NCBI GenBank assembly: GCA_022478985.1
Contig: JAKSZP010014506.1
Span: 1-64,000 of the forward strand
DNA: 64,000 nt
Direction: 5' to 3'
Source of the DNA: Massospora cicadina
Lineage: Eukaryota; Entomophthoromycota; Entomophthoromycetes; Entomophthorales; Entomophthoraceae
Positions 33,590-46,655 of the stretch are shown one piece after another. The first letter of the stretch is position 1. Every line of letters starts with the position of its first letter. The position numbers were made by a program, and so were the translations under genes. The notes under the pieces were generated by a model that ran no database searches, had not been told where the DNA came from, and was given only the letters and a program-made list of their open reading frames with translations.

Positions 33590-34325
33590 ATAATGTATGC
33601 TAATTTAAAACTTAATTTCCAGAAAATAAAGTATTTTTTGAAAGAGTTTTAACCAAACTATCACAAGATGTATCAATAATATGAGCTAATAAATTATACT
33701 TATAGCTAAGTCTATCACTGTCTTTAGTTTTTATCATATCACCAGCCCATTTACACAGCATATTCTGTGAGTAAAATTTATTAGATATTGTTTTTATTCA
33801 ATACTGACTATAAATAGATAATAGTATCTATTTTTAGTTTATATAAATTTTTAGATGATAATTGATAAGTTTAGGAGCAATTAAAACTATCAAATCATCT
33901 ATAAACTACTAAACATTCACTAAAAATTATTTGCCTATTGAATAAAGCTAAGACCACACACCACCTGTAAAACCCATTTAAACTATTAAATAACAATCAC
34001 TTACTACTTTCTAAAACTATTAATTTTATCAATCAACATAAACCACCAACTGCTTGGCAAACCCATCAAAATATTGAATATTTGTAATATTAAACTGCTC
34101 AGCCATAACAATATACTTATTACCATTTATACATATAGGAGCTTCACTTATTAAATATAAAACTTTTTATTTTACTATAAATTTCAAAAAAACTTTCTTA
34201 GTGCTTACCTTTTTATATAAGAAACTCTTATGCAAAATTTCATACTTTAAGACCCACCAGTTTGTGTGCGTTAACTGGAGTCAATCAGTGTTAGAATTTT
34301 ATTAAGTAGACTAGCCATATGCTTG
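33590..34325. repeat. Interspersed AT-rich repeat, copy 3
   Basis: Aligns with 8210-9010 over about 700 bases (AAATAAAGTATTTTTTGAAA, CTTTAGTTTTTATCAT, TAAACCACCAACTGCTTGGC, CTCTTATGCAAAATTTCATAC, CAATCAGTGTTA). The middle part is the inverse-orientation minisatellite seen at 860-1223. Confidence 0.7.
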
Positions 34326-34549
34326 ATAGGATTTCTTTATTGAAATCTCTAAAACCACATGACTTTTCTCAAAATGTTAGAGTTTTTGGGTAACCATTTT
34401 TCCCATAACCTCTCTTTTACCCTTTGGTTGCAGTGAGAAATTATTTCAAAAAAATTAATAAAGACTAAAGAGACTTCAAAGAACTATATATGTAACCCTG
34501 CAAAGAAAAATTAGACTGCACACAAAAAAATCGTGTATAGACTTTGCAA
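34326..34549 (-). other. Expected region of the Helitron 3' end
   Basis: Downstream of the helicase on the minus strand. A Helitron should end here with a short hairpin and CTRR. I could not find an unambiguous one. Confidence 0.3.
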
Positions 34550-37500
34550 TATACCTCATTATGAGTCCAGACTTTTGAGCCAATCCGTCCTTGTACACAA
34601 TATGCTACAAAAACTCTCACATCTATAAAACGCCTAACTCAAGAAAAGGTGACATAAATTTGACCATGTCTAAAAGCTGGAGCTTGAAGATAAAGTCCAT
34701 TTTGTCAAAGGTCTTACCCTAAACTTGTTAATCGTCATGATGAATGACAGCCTATAGGAAATTGGCACCTTTTCAGCTGAAATGAAAGCTCAGCTTGGCT
34801 TGGAAACAGATTTATCTGAGGAATGAATACATGTTCATCAGCGTGATCACCAGTTAGGACTTCAGCACTAAGAACATGTTCACCCATATTTTGGATAATC
34901 AGGTGTGTTCAATTGCACAATCATTTCATTGTGTTTAAGTTATGCTGCAGCATGGCTATCAATACTATCTTCAGTATCAGTATGTGTGGAGGCATTTTTG
35001 AAGAAGTCTGCAAGTTAATAAACTCCCTTGGATAATTATTTTGTTCCTATGAATCATTGCACCCAATATTGTTGATGCTGCTATAAACTTTGGCTTCTTT
35101 GAAGATTTTTCAACAATCTTATCATTCATCTCAAGTAACTTTTTATTTCTCAGTATCAGGATTGCATTATTTTTGAACGACTTATAGGATGAGGGGTCAA
35201 GATTATTTCCTAAAATTAGCTAAACTAGATTTTTTTAGAGACGCAAGGCTCAGTAATTCAGAAATTATCATCCCTAAAATCTTCTGTATGTGGAAGACGG
35301 GCTTCTTAAAAGTTTAATAAGTCATTAAGCAATACTTCTTTGTTGTGATGCGTGGAGGCTCCCACTTTTGGGTTGGGCACCACTAGTGCTAAAATAGTAC
35401 TTCTTTGTTGTGATCCACTCACATATTTTAGTGAAGTTAAATCCTTTGAATGAGTAAAAGAGGTTGCATCTTTTGAGTGATTCTCCAATGATTGCTGCTT
35501 TAACTCCTCTTGGAACAACAGGTAAACATTGCCTGAAGTCTTTCCCAACAAATTAAGTTTATTTCCAAATTTAATTTTACTTATCATATCCTGAAGAAGC
35601 AGATCAAGAACTTCAAAGGTACATCATTGTGCCATCACTACTTAATCCCAGCTAATCAAGCTGGAAGCCTCCTACTTATGATATTCTTTTTGACCTTGGG
35701 TCAGGAGTGACGTTGATGTTTTTTTAAGTGGTACAAATAACTTAAAGCTTGAGTGAGCCGCTCTTCCACCTTTCAGCAAGGTTGCTAAAATTCCTGTTGA
35801 GGTTATTGGAATTATGATCTTTCCTTTTTCTCTTAAAATATGCATCAAAATGTTTTAGATTTAAGGTTTTCCAGTTCAACCAGGAATGTCAATAAAAAGA
35901 GTTTGTTGTCTCCTCTTTATTCACATGCTTGAATAATGCTGTCAACACCATGTATTTGCTCTTAATTGCATTTAGAATAGCATTCTTTACCAAGTATCTT
36001 TCTCTTCCTTGTGGTCATAAATTTCGTCTTGATCAACGCAATAGACTGAATCAGGAAGTCCAAAATCACAATTCTTTGTTCCATCAAGTCTCAGGATAAC
36101 ATTAATTTTCTGAAAGCATATATCCTTAATAAAATCAACTTAGTAATCTTTTCTCAAATTCTCACTTAAAATTTACAGATGCTGTTCAACTAATTAAGGA
36201 GGTGTAGGATTTCAAGCATTGCAGAACTTCAGAATGATGGAAAAAATTTCTCAGAGATTTTGCTGACTGATATCTCAAAGATTTATTATGACATCTCAAC
36301 CCTTCATCATTGTTTTCAAGCAATCCCCTGGCTCTTGTTGTCTCCTTAATTGTTATACCTGTAATGGCATTCACAGTTATCAAGTTTTTAAACAATGATG
36401 GCCCTCAAATGTTTAGAAGGAAAATTCACAGGAATATTGCTCACAATCTAAAGTGCTGACGTTTTACATATGAGAAATTGTATCCAAATGATGCACTCGT
36501 TTTTGCCATTTTCCATTAATGAAGCAATATAATTCTTCTACTTCTGTATAAAGGTGCTCTCTTGCATCAAGATCTGACTTACATAGATTGAAGTATGCAG
36601 TCAGAGTTGTATCTTTTGATGAAGAGTTCTTTAGTTCCTGACGTTCTTGATTTATCAGAAATGTAACATTCTGTTGATGAGGTAAATGAACAGCTAATCT
36701 TCTAATGTGGTGGCTTTTAGAGTGCAATTTAAATCTAAGAAGTCGCTAAACAGCTTCTGAATGCATCACCATTCTATTATCAATGCATCAAGTAAGTTTC
36801 TTCATGCTCATTGTTTTTGAAGGTATTTTTATCTTTGCACAATCATTTTATTTGTATACATACTTAAAGAGATACTTTGTTGCCTTCACAGTGGCACAAA
36901 TATCCACATTGATGTGAGCATTGAACACTATGATGAGGAACTTGTACAAAACTACCATTTGATTGTCAATACTGACTCCATTATTCATGAAAGAATTACC
37001 ATCTCTTCATCTATAAAGAATATAGTCATCGACATTCTCTTGAGTCTTAGGGTTGAATTCTTTTTTAACTTCTTCATGCATTTGCAATATTCCATACAAA
37101 CACAGTCACAGTTAAGTTTTCCATATGGTCATGAATAATGTGCTGGGCCATAATTCTATAAAGATTTGGTTCATCAGTCTCATCAAATATCTCAGCACAG
37201 ACTACTTCATCAATCATTAATATTTCTTTGATTTTGTCATCACCTTTCAGCATCATCAAGATGTGGGCATGTGGAAAACCTCAATTTTTTGCCACTTGAC
37301 AACCTAAATGAGGGAAAGACATCTCCCATGATGACCATCTTTGAGCATGTCTAAAAGAACTTCAAGTTTGAGGTGTAACACTCTCACCACCAATTATGGT
37401 TGGTCTTAAGGAGTTTGTCCAGGCTTCAGTTCATTTGTTATCTCAGGTCATTTGAATTACAGGTGAAATTGATGAAATGATTAGGTTTTCCATACTCGTT

Positions 37501-38143
37501 CATGATTTTCATGGCTTCCTGGTAATTTTTTTGCATATACCTTGGACTGCCATGGGATTTCAAAGGGAATATGCAGACTTTTCCAATTGGTCTCTGATGG
37601 TCAGCTGAAACTTGTGTAAGGGCATCCAGAAGACCTTGATACTTCTCAATTCTAATTCTGCTTTAATTCTGACAAATATAGAAGAGGTCTTTCACCTCAA
37701 ATCTATATAGGAGAGAACCAAATACTGCTGAAAGAGCTTGCAGCCATAATGAAGAGGAATGACTCCATAGTTTTATATGTTCATTACCATGTAATTGTAG
37801 AACTGCTGAATCATTAACCTGTTGTGAGATGCAGTTTGTCTTTGTCCCATGTGAGTCATGTTTGGATCCCATCCAAGTTCATATTGTGGAGATAGCATAG
37901 GAAAGGCCATTAGATAAAATTGGAGGCTCATGTTAAAGTTTTTAAGGAGTCATGCTGGTTAAGGAAAACAGTAAAATCAATACTCTGAGGAGGGTTTCTG
38001 ATTTCTCCTGTAAAGACAATTGTATCTCATTTGCACTCAGTCCATTGTATCTACTCTTCCTTATCCAGGCCTTTTGATAACATAAACTTAACTAATTCAG
38101 GCTCTTCAACTTGAGCAAAAACATCCTTAAAAATATTTTAAGT
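34550..38143 (-). pseudogene. Helitron Rep/helicase, main part
   Basis: Rolling-circle transposase. Reading minus strand: an upstream block like MAFPMLSPQYELGWDPN (near 37920), then GKVCIFPLKSHGSPRYMQKNYQEAMKIMNEYGKPNHFINFTCNSND (near 37590-37440). The HUH motif follows, GFPHAHILMMLKGDDKI (near 37285), then ELYRI-like NLYRIMAQHIIHDHME. The PIF1 helicase part has RLAVHLPHQQNVTF (36700), RGLLENNDEG (36320), a Walker A remnant IDIPG-stop-TGKP (near 35895), ITSTGILATLLKGGRAAHSSFK, ISWD for motif II, MTINKF for MTINK.QGQT, and LYLQAPAFRHGQIYVTFS (near 34640). Many stops and shifts. A gypsy element cuts off its N-terminus, which continues at 48639. Confidence 0.92.
35333..35414 (+). mobile_element. 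48-bp, 5'-truncated retroposon with 17-bp TSD
   Basis: TACTTCTTTGTTGTGAT occurs at 35333-35349 and 35398-35414. The 48 bases between (GGAGGCTCCCACTTTTGGG, TTGGGCACCACTAGTGCTAAA) are the 3' end of the family also found at 40006-40059 and 43428-43733. Only the last bases of the element were copied. It lies in the helicase part of the Helitron. Confidence 0.88.
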
Positions 38144-38663
38144 CTGTGTGTTGAAGTTTTAGTTAATTCAGATGTCTTTTTCTTCATCTGGGGTTTGAGT
38201 CAGTGTTTCAAATTCCTATTGTATGAAGACAATAGACCAGATGGCGTTGATTCATAATATATAAACCCCAAAAGATAAGAATTGAGGCTGTATTCTGCTG
38301 TCAATTACTTGCATAACAAATTCCAGCTCTGATCTTCTTGATCAAAAGCAAATTCCTGATTTAGTACAACTAAAAAGTATTGTATGTAATTAGGTTTGAC
38401 ATTTTAAACTATCAAATTAAATTGTGCTTTATTGTATAAAATTGGAGAGAATTATATAGGGTTTGATGTTCACCCCATCTTCTCCCATGCACCTCAACTT
38501 GCTTTACCACTTAACCAGTAGTTTGCGGTGAAGGTTTTTCAAGGGTCTACAATACAATAGGCGTCCTTCTGTAACCCAGCTTGGCCCCGTGGTCTGTGAC
38601 TTCCTGATGTAATTATTGCAAGCAATCATCTCCTTAAAACTTCTCAAAAAAGCTAAACCCGTA

Positions 38664-39842
38664 TGTTAAAATCTGAGTGTTGCTTGCTTGATGAATTAAT
38701 TCCTGCACACTTAATTGAGCTGTAGTTCAGTCAAATGATCCTCAATTTTATCAGTGGCTTATGGTATTCTGACAATTTGAAACTCACTAGGCATATTTAG
38801 AAGCCCCAACTCTTCTGGTCAATTTTGGGCTTGATTTTCCCTCTGTATCAGGAACTTCGACTGAGGAAGGCAAAGTTACAAACTGTGGATCTTAGGATCC
38901 CAGCTTTCCAACACACTCCAAAAATCAACTTAAGATAACTGAATGAGGATTAATTAAAAAAACCTTTTAGACTATATTATTTAAAAATTATTCATTAGGC
39001 CAGGCTCTGGTATTTATATCTCTAGGGCATTGCCTGGCCACATTCAAGCATGCAATCTCACAGATTATTTTCCACCTAAGTTTGGCCCCTAAACTTATAT
39101 GAATGAGACCTATTGCTAGGTTTATTGGTAACAAAATAATCTCATATTTGTGAGGATTTCAGGGACAAAAATCGCAACAACAAGTGTTCAAAATTGTCCT
39201 AGGATCATCTCAAAATGTGTTATGTTATACTGCTGATGAAATATGAATTCTGGGAGATTTTGGCATCAATTTAAATAGATGTACTCTTAATCAGGGTATC
39301 AACAGATTTCTCTTGATAGTACTAGGTACACCCATTTAAGTGGTCCATGTATAAGTGCTATCATGCCAATTATATATACTAATATACAAAATTTGCCCTA
39401 AGGCATAAAAGGATTATGCTTTTTCATTTATTTGTCTATAAAATTTAAAGACTTTTTCTTCAGGTCGATCCCAAACAATTTCTCATGTTGAATATCAAAT
39501 TTTGGTCCTGATTAGTCTAAACTAGTTGCCAATGTTTGGTGAAGCAATAATTGGCCCAACTGTGTGAGCGTATTTAGCCCAAGCTTCCAGTATAATAGTC
39601 ATACTGAATTGAAGTTTAATTGATCAGCCCAGGCCAATTAGTTGCAGAGATCAGCCTAAATGTGCGTGTAATTTTGGCCTGAGCTTTTATAATATAATTA
39701 ACTCCACATTGCAACAATTGCCTGAGCCGTGTTATTGCAATATGCTTTAATTAAAATATTAGCTTGAGCATTAGGAGAATAATCGGCACAATATGTTTTT
39801 TGACAAAGGGTTTATTTTTGAGTCAACCATCAGAATCTAACA
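38664..39842. mobile_element. Solo LTR (1.18 kb) inside the gypsy 3' LTR
   Basis: The insertion begins TGTTAAAATCTGAG and ends GAATCTAACA, so it has TGTTA...TAACA inverted ends. It is flanked by CCGTA (38659-38663) and CCGTT (39843-39847), a 5-bp TSD with one change; the empty LTR at 48310 reads CCGCG. No coding sequence inside. The strand of the element is not clear. Confidence 0.82.
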
Positions 39843-39991
39843 CCGTTCTCCTCATGAATGAAAATATCACATACCAAGGCAACTCATACCACTAATTAGC
39901 ATTTGATGAAATAATAACTTACATAAAAAGCTAAACTTGACTTACCCAAAAAGCCTTCTATCCTGGGTCATTAAGTCAAATTTGATTAAGT

Positions 39992-40073
39992 GAAACTGCT
40001 AGGCCACAAGCATGGCGGCTTCCCCTTTTTGAGTTGGGCACCACTAATGCTAAACTAAAGAAACTGCTAGGCC
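39992..40073 (+). mobile_element. 54-bp, 5'-truncated retroposon with 14-bp TSD
   Basis: GAAACTGCTAGGCC occurs at 39992-40005 and 40060-40073. The 54 bases between end in TTGAGTTGGGCACCACTAAT and GCTAAACTAAA, the same 3' end as at 35350-35397. The empty counterpart in the other LTR (48465-48485) lacks it. Confidence 0.88.
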
Positions 40074-40225
40074 TCTAACCCTAAAACTCCTTGTACTTAG
40101 AATATTTTTAATCAATAATTGCTGATATGTTCAACACAAGATATAATAAAGATAGATGTAAGCTAATATTATTATCTCCTATATCTTATATACCTGATGA
40201 TTCAGATCCATTCAATCATTTAACA

Positions 40226-40237
40226 CTTCCCCACCTT
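40226..40237 (-). other. Polypurine tract of the gypsy element
   Basis: On the minus strand AAGGTGGGGAAG stands directly before TGTTAAATG, the start of the 3' LTR. Confidence 0.8.
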
Positions 40238-41799
40238 GACTGGATATAAGCAGAGGCTCCTCTCTTTTTTCATCACAATCTCTGAATTTTCACAATCCTC
40301 ATAGTAAAAACGCTATCTTAGCAGCCTTTCTGCCCAGGATAGGCGCGTCTTCCAAAGTCACAATTCCTCCATGTGGCACACAATTGTTACTTCAGTCATT
40401 GTGCCTTCACTTTCTCAGGTCATTTCAACCAATTATGGCTCAATGGTTATTGAAGCTTCTTCTTCATGGCCAGCCGCAACTTGATTGGAGCTCAGTGAAC
40501 CTGAGTTTATTCCCTTGATTTTAAGTCCTCTTTAGAGAGCTTCTTATAGATTGAACATAATTCTCCTTCAACCGCCTCCTAAAATCTTCATGGCCCCATG
40601 GCTTCTCAAAACAAATAAAAAATTGCCATCAATTATCATCAGAAAGCAATATTCACCCTGATTTCCTTTTCATGCTGCTTAAAATTTTCCTTCATATAGC
40701 CTTATTACTACTTCACTTTGTGTGGGCTGCGTAGTCACTTTGGGTTTTGTTATCAACCTGATGTCTGAACTCTTGGAAGCCTATATGTCTTCTGCACCTT
40801 CATCTAAGCCCAGTATCACTCCGCTCAATCCATTTGAAGCCAACCAGAATTTTCTTTGCTAACAAAATTATTAGGCTTTAGTGTGCTCCAACAAAAGTTC
40901 ATAATGAATTGCATGTTCAGTTGGCTTCAAAAATTGTGCTTCAAAAGATCCTCATATCCTTCTTGATCCACCATGCCCTTTACAAGAGCCTGTTGAAGGA
41001 ACTGCACAAAATGATAATTCCTCAGATGGCTCTACTTGGCATGTGAATTTGATTCCCTCCAACAGCCTTTCTCACAGACACCATGCCTGTCATGTGCAGA
41101 GTATTAGATGAAGCCCATTCACAAAAATTTTGAGCAAAAACCTTTTTTCCCTGGTCTATTATTGCCTTAAAAGCCTTCCTGATAATTGTATCTTCCTTTC
41201 CGCGGCTTTCTCCCCTGAGTATATTCTCTCTCGCTTGTTTCAAATTCCATTCCAATGTCTGCTTCACCTGGTTTGATGGCCTTTCTCCAGTTAGTCAGTC
41301 CAACGCGCCTGGTGTCAAGTCTTCTTAGGTTTAGCATACCTTTATCAGGGTCTTAACAGTTGGGACTTGAACAAAATTAGCGTTTCTCCCCCAATCACTC
41401 CTCCTTGGGCTACACTCATGAAAGCTCACTCTCCTCCCCCTCCCTAAGAAAGGGTATCTGGCTCTGATGACAACAAGGCTTCCAGAAATATGAATTATAA
41501 TTTTGATTTTCATTGATTGCTACTATTTTTATTTTTTATCTTCTTTTTCAATATAATGTTATTCGATATACTTTTATTCTCTTTTATTTTTTCATAATAT
41601 ATGGAAGAAGAAAGTTAGAGTTAACTCTATTAATGACTTAACTGCCTTGATCCTTTATAGTGTATACATCGTCAGATAATTTCTCCAATATGATATAAGG
41701 ACCTTTCTAAGGTGAAGACAACTTTTGCGCACAGCCTGCATTATGGGTGTCACATTATACTACCAAGTCTCCTTCTTGAAAAATGGACATGGAACACAA

Positions 41800-42406
41800 T
41801 TAGAGTCATCATAACTCTTCTAGCTTGTTTTTCAGTTTATAACAATCTGATAAGCCTCAGACTGCAGCTTGATCAATGTTTTTGCCAGTTGTTTGACATA
41901 ACTTGTAGGGCTGACTGCCTCAGTTGGATTGAGTGCTGAATATAACAACGGAGTTAGAACTGGCTATCTACCATATAACAGTCAAAACAGACAATGTTTG
42001 GTGTCGCTATGATTATTATTGTACAAAAACTCTGTAGCACTAATGAAGGTAGCCCATTGTGATGACGCTGCAGCTGCGTTTTTGTGCAATATTCCTACTA
42101 GAGTGCTGTTCACTCATTCTATAATTTCATTAGTCTCAGGATGGTATGGTGTCAACAAAAACTCCTTTTAAGACATTGACTAGTTTAATCTTGCGCCATC
42201 TGTGAAGTAAGATTAGTTCCATTATCCATGGGGATCTTCTGAGGACATCCATGCTTATATAAAATAATAACGATGAATTTAGCAGTTGTTAAGGCCTTGA
42301 TGTCTAGTATTTCTTTTGCTTCCAACCATTTCGTCAGATGGTCAATAGCAACAATAATGTATTTGTTGCCCAAGCTACTTAAAGACAAAGGAGATGACAA
42401 CACCAA
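41800..42406 (-). pseudogene. Gypsy integrase, decayed
   Basis: Frame 42406-42185 reads NKYIIVAIDHLTKWLEAKE (catalytic Asp in VAIDHLTKW), then PQKIPMDNGTNLTSQM with the second Asp. Farther on, in shifted frames, come AYHPETNEIIERMNSTLVG with the Glu, NNNHSDTKHCLF and LLYGR. The DDE set is thus present but the frame is broken. The reading resembles Ty3-type integrases; I saw no chromodomain. Confidence 0.85.
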
Positions 42407-44400
42407 TCAATAATGTATTACAGGCTCAATTGTATTTAATTAATTAATATTTCTACTTTACTCTATAGACTTTGCAATTTGCCATTAATGGCATTTTTTG
42501 ATCAAATCTTGAATATCAAATTGCATGGAAGCCTAATGGTAATTGGATCAATTTGATTCCAGCGTCTTGACCATTCCTACATATCCAACTACTATATGCT
42601 CATGATTATATAATTGTTATCCGCTCTGAACGCTTTGAAAGATTCTACACTGTTCATTGGGCTTAAGTTTGTTTAAGGTTTATCCTGATATTCAGTGTTC
42701 TTTATTGCTCTCAATAGCCTTCTTACTTCAAGCAGCTCATCTTTGTACTTCCACTTTATAATCTTTTCATAGAGCTAGTTAGCCAAGTCGCTCAGGATGG
42801 CCACATTGGGAGTCTTGATAATCCGTCCACGTTTTGGTGAGCAGCTCTGGCTCTATGAATAATCTTATAAATGTAGGCCTATATTTTAAGCAAGTGGGCT
42901 AAAGGACCCTCAGGCTCCCTCAAGTTGTGGAGCCAATGTAATGAGATGTGTACTGTTACTACTTGAAATTTGTTTCTATGAATGTACACTCAAAATTGGA
43001 CCATCTAGTACTAAAAAAAATGTACACTCAAAATTGTTTACAAAGGTAGATCAAAGCTAAAAGTTCACATTTTGTCACTGTATAGTTACGCCCAACTTAT
43101 TCAGCGTTTTAATTGTATAAGTGACTGGATGCTCCTCTCCATCATCCCCAATCTGTGATAAAACACCCCCAATTGCAGTCAACAATACGTCAGTTTGTAT
43201 GATATTTTTTTAAAATCTGGATATTGGAGGACAGGTGCCATTCTCAGCGTAAATTTAGATGCCTCAAATGTCTGCTGACATTTAACTTCCCAAAAAAGAA
43301 CTCCTCATTGCATCAAGTGACATAAAAACTCTGAAATCATTTTGACCCTTCAATGAAGTTCTCTTAATATCCCACCATGCCTAGAAGCTTGACATCTATC
43401 ATACTCATTGGAGCTTGCATGTTTATTTTTTAGCACTAGTGGTACCCAACTCAAAAAGGGGAGCCGCCATTCATCTTTATTTGAAAATGGGCCAAACAAA
43501 GAGATTATTAGAAATAGAAAAGTCCTAATATGACATCTCAGCTAACAGACTAGGAAGCCATATTAGAAGCTGAGGAAGCTTTGTGGAAACTTTTGTCCAG
43601 TGCCAGATTTAACTGACAGACCATGGCGGACAACAAAAGGGTTGGGGCATCAGCGACATATGGCATAAGGAGATATAGTTGTGGGTTCTTCTTCATTTAT
43701 GAAGCCAGGGTATCCATCGTCTCAACGTATTGATTACATCTTATTTATTGCGCTCACCTTTTGAGGATGAGGCTGCAAGCCTTCAGGATCAATGACAAAA
43801 CTAAGATACTCCAACTTCTCTGAAGAATGGAATTTTGGGACTTTATCTTCAGGTTGGCCTTCAATAATTATTTATATACTTGTTCAAGGTGCTCCAGGCG
43901 TTTATAAAATGTCCGCAAGAAGACATTTTATTATACAGGTACATAAGTACATATGATAATTTAAGATCCCCAAAAATGGTATCCATTGTGCGCCAAATGG
44001 TACCAGCGCATTATACAGCCCTTGAGACATGCATGTAGGTTGGAATATACCTTGCGCCGCAATAATCATGAACTAATGCTCCTCTTTAGGCAAATCAATC
44101 TACATTATCTGGAGATAAGATACATCGTGGTAAAGTACTTCACACACCCCAGACAGTCTAAAGTATCATCAATCCTGGGCAACAGGTACAAAATCCTTTT
44201 TTGTAATGGATTTGAGGCGGCACTAATTGGTTACAACGCAGTTGCTGCCTTCTTTCTTCTTCATAATTAAAACTGGACTCACCCATGGGATTTTTTAAGG
44301 AATGATCATTCCAATCTTCAGCAGCTTTTTTCCAACTCTTTCTCAACTACTTCATCACAAGCTCGGAAATCCCTGATCAGCCTCATCCTAATGGGTTCAT
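42407..44400 (-). pseudogene. Gypsy reverse transcriptase and RNase H region, decayed
   Basis: Minus-strand remnants in order: ESSFNYEEERRQQLRCNQLVPPQIHYKKGF near 44270-44180 (RT start), IFQPTCMSQGLYNALVPF near 44040 (the F...MPFGL.NAP block), and VIDPEGLQPHPQKVSAINKM near 43800-43745. After a nested insertion it resumes at QAPMS..DVKLLG near 43410 (the block before SFLGL.YYR). The catalytic YIDD is not readable. RNase H is too decayed to place. Confidence 0.72.
43415..43745 (-). mobile_element. 306-bp fragment of the half-LINE-like family in gypsy RT
   Basis: On the minus strand, 43733-43428 aligns with 63800 to the window end: CAATAC.TTGAG.CGATGGA, CTGATGCCCCA, TTGTCCGCCATGGTCTG, GGACAAAAGTTTCC, AAAGCTTCCTCA. 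It ends with the tail GGCGGCTCCCCTTTTTGAG...GTGCTAAA. Flanks AATAAACATGCAA and AATAAGATGTAA are an imperfect 12-13-bp TSD. Taking one copy out restores SAINKM-QAPMS of the gypsy RT. Confidence 0.85.
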
Positions 44401-45675
44401 GGTCCTATATTGATTAAGAGTTATACTTTTTTTGCACAGCCTAGACCATGGTCATTTTTTGCGAAAATTTTTGGAATATAGTTTAAATAATTTCAAGAGC
44501 TTCATCCTTTTATTGCTATAATAAACTAGTAAGAGTTATTAGGGAATTACAGCATGTGTCCCTATGCCCTCAGATGGTATCCAAACTCAGATAAATCTCT
44601 GAATTTGACAGCCAATTTTAAATTGTCCTTTAGAACCAGATGCATGAAGGCGACCACTTGGAACTTATTTGACCTTAGAATTTTGGTTTGTTACATTTGC
44701 CAATAAAGCGTCAATTTCGCCATGTCCTTGTATAAGTAAATGAGGCGCTATACTAGGTTACACCCAAGAACAATTCTAAGGTGGTACAACCCTCCCATAT
44801 AATCCTTCTGGGATGTCCAGTGAAGTCCCAGTGTCCATAACAAGTTGATGGGCTGGAGCTATTGTCACGTCCTTGTTCACTCTTAGCAGTATCCCTCGCT
44901 TTTCATTTATTTTTATTGGAAATGGTCGGCTATAATTTCCCCTTTTAGTTAATCTAATTGGTGTTATTTTATTAGCATAAGATATATTAATAAAACATGG
45001 AGACGGCTGATAAGCATAGTATTAGTGCAACGGTAATAAATTTAAGTTTGTTTGTCTCAATATCATTAAGGTGTTTTCTTTAAGTTTGCACAAAAATCCA
45101 TTGGTTCTTAGAAAGCTGGTTTCAATTAATATATCTAGTAGGAGTTTGGGAGCACAATTATGGGTATTGCCACTACTAGAGCACCAAATCACAGTGGCAA
45201 GGCGCTGTACGCTCCTTCACTATTAGTACTATTTAGGCCTGCTGTCCCATATTCTTGGTGGTAGTCAATGTCAGGAGCAATTTTAAACTTATTGACCAGA
45301 TTAATGGAGAAGATATTAATTGGCAAACGCTATCTTTAATAGCTAAAACTTTGATTTTGTTGACCAAAATATTAATGTAATTGCACTAAGAGTAATAAGA
45401 ATCAATTGAATTTAGTAAGCGGATATGAGAATAATCCAATGAATTAATAGTTTGCTTCAAAGTATCTCTGATACTAGAACATTTGGTGATGAACATGCTA
45501 ATAGGCATAGCTATGTTTGCCACCTTAAAACTTAGGATATCTTCTGTATGACATGGCCTTAAGACAGCATATTCTTGATTATTTGCTGCACGTATAGTTT
45601 ATTGATTACTTCAGTTGCTTCTAGTTTATCATCCTTCTTTTGAGAGCAAGTCACCAAATGTCATTAGTGGAGTTT

Positions 45676-46655
45676 TCATTGCGTACTATAATATGGTATG
45701 GTTCCCCTGGTAATTGAGGCCTTACTGCTGACATCCTTGTTTTTATCAGGTGGGACTGATGATTTGTACACAATAGAGCGTCCTGCTTCTATTATGCTTG
45801 CTCTTTTCCCTCCTTTGAGAGTTAACTGTAAGGACGACATTGGAGCTACATTGGCGGCATCTGGAGGCATTGTGCTCTTTATGATTGCAATTAAAACAAG
45901 TAATTTCTCTTAATGGGAATAATGCCTTGGTGTTTTTGGGTTGTTCAGTTTTAACAGGCGGATTGCTGAAAGTATTATTGTTATTTTTGAAGGGCTTTCC
46001 TACAGGAAGTGCAAGTCCTGATTTGTGACCAGTATTGGGAGGGCTATAGTTTTGAGAGCATCAGCATAGATTATTAACCAACTTATATGTTGTAAGTTTT
46101 AAATGAAGGTGGGTAATAAAGTATTTACCAAAATTATTAGGTTGCACTGCATGTTGCATTGCAAATTTGGCATCGAAATTGATCACGGACTTTACGCCTA
46201 ATGAAACTTGTGCTTTGCAATAGATTTAATCTGCAAATTCATCAATCACCATGTCCTTCTTAAAGCCAATATTATTGAAATTACTTTCCTTATTGACATC
46301 CTTTATGGACCCTAAATTAACAAAGTATGGCCTCTTTGAATTCCACATATGTAGAGTTTTCACCCAAGTGCAGCATAATCAGTTTAGTACTTTAATTTTC
46401 TAAGCAAATTGATAATTGTAGCTGCTTCATTGAAATCAATAGACTTTTACCTGGCCATTTCAATTTTTTAGTGAAAGTGACCATGCTTCCTTTTTTATCA
46501 AAAGCAGGCAGGTTTGAAGGTTTGTAGTTATCATTCTCCCGCTCAGGGTGATTGTGATTACTTCTTTGCTGACTCAACTTAGGTGTTTCAGGGCACTGAG
46601 TTGCTACATTATTGGAGGAACTTGGGTTGGCCAAAGCAACTATATTGTTTGGCAT
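45676..46655 (-). pseudogene. Gypsy gag with zinc knuckle, decayed
   Basis: Frame 46655-46392 (NLPAFDKKGSMVTFTKKLKWPGKSL) looks like the start of a Ty3 capsid. Downstream a perfect CCHC knuckle, C-FN-C-NHKE-H-NASR-C, lies at 45898-45857. The frames between are broken. Protease would follow near 45.0-45.6 kb but I cannot read its DTG. Confidence 0.68.

Larger units (their letters stand above)
38149..40225 (-). repeat. 3' LTR of the gypsy element, with two insertions
   Basis: The outer parts match 47882-48633. A solo LTR (38664-39842) and a 54-bp retroposon (40006-40059) interrupt it. A further ~70 bases near 38215-38285 are absent from the other LTR. The TG start is at 40225, the CA end at 38149. 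Confidence 0.85.
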
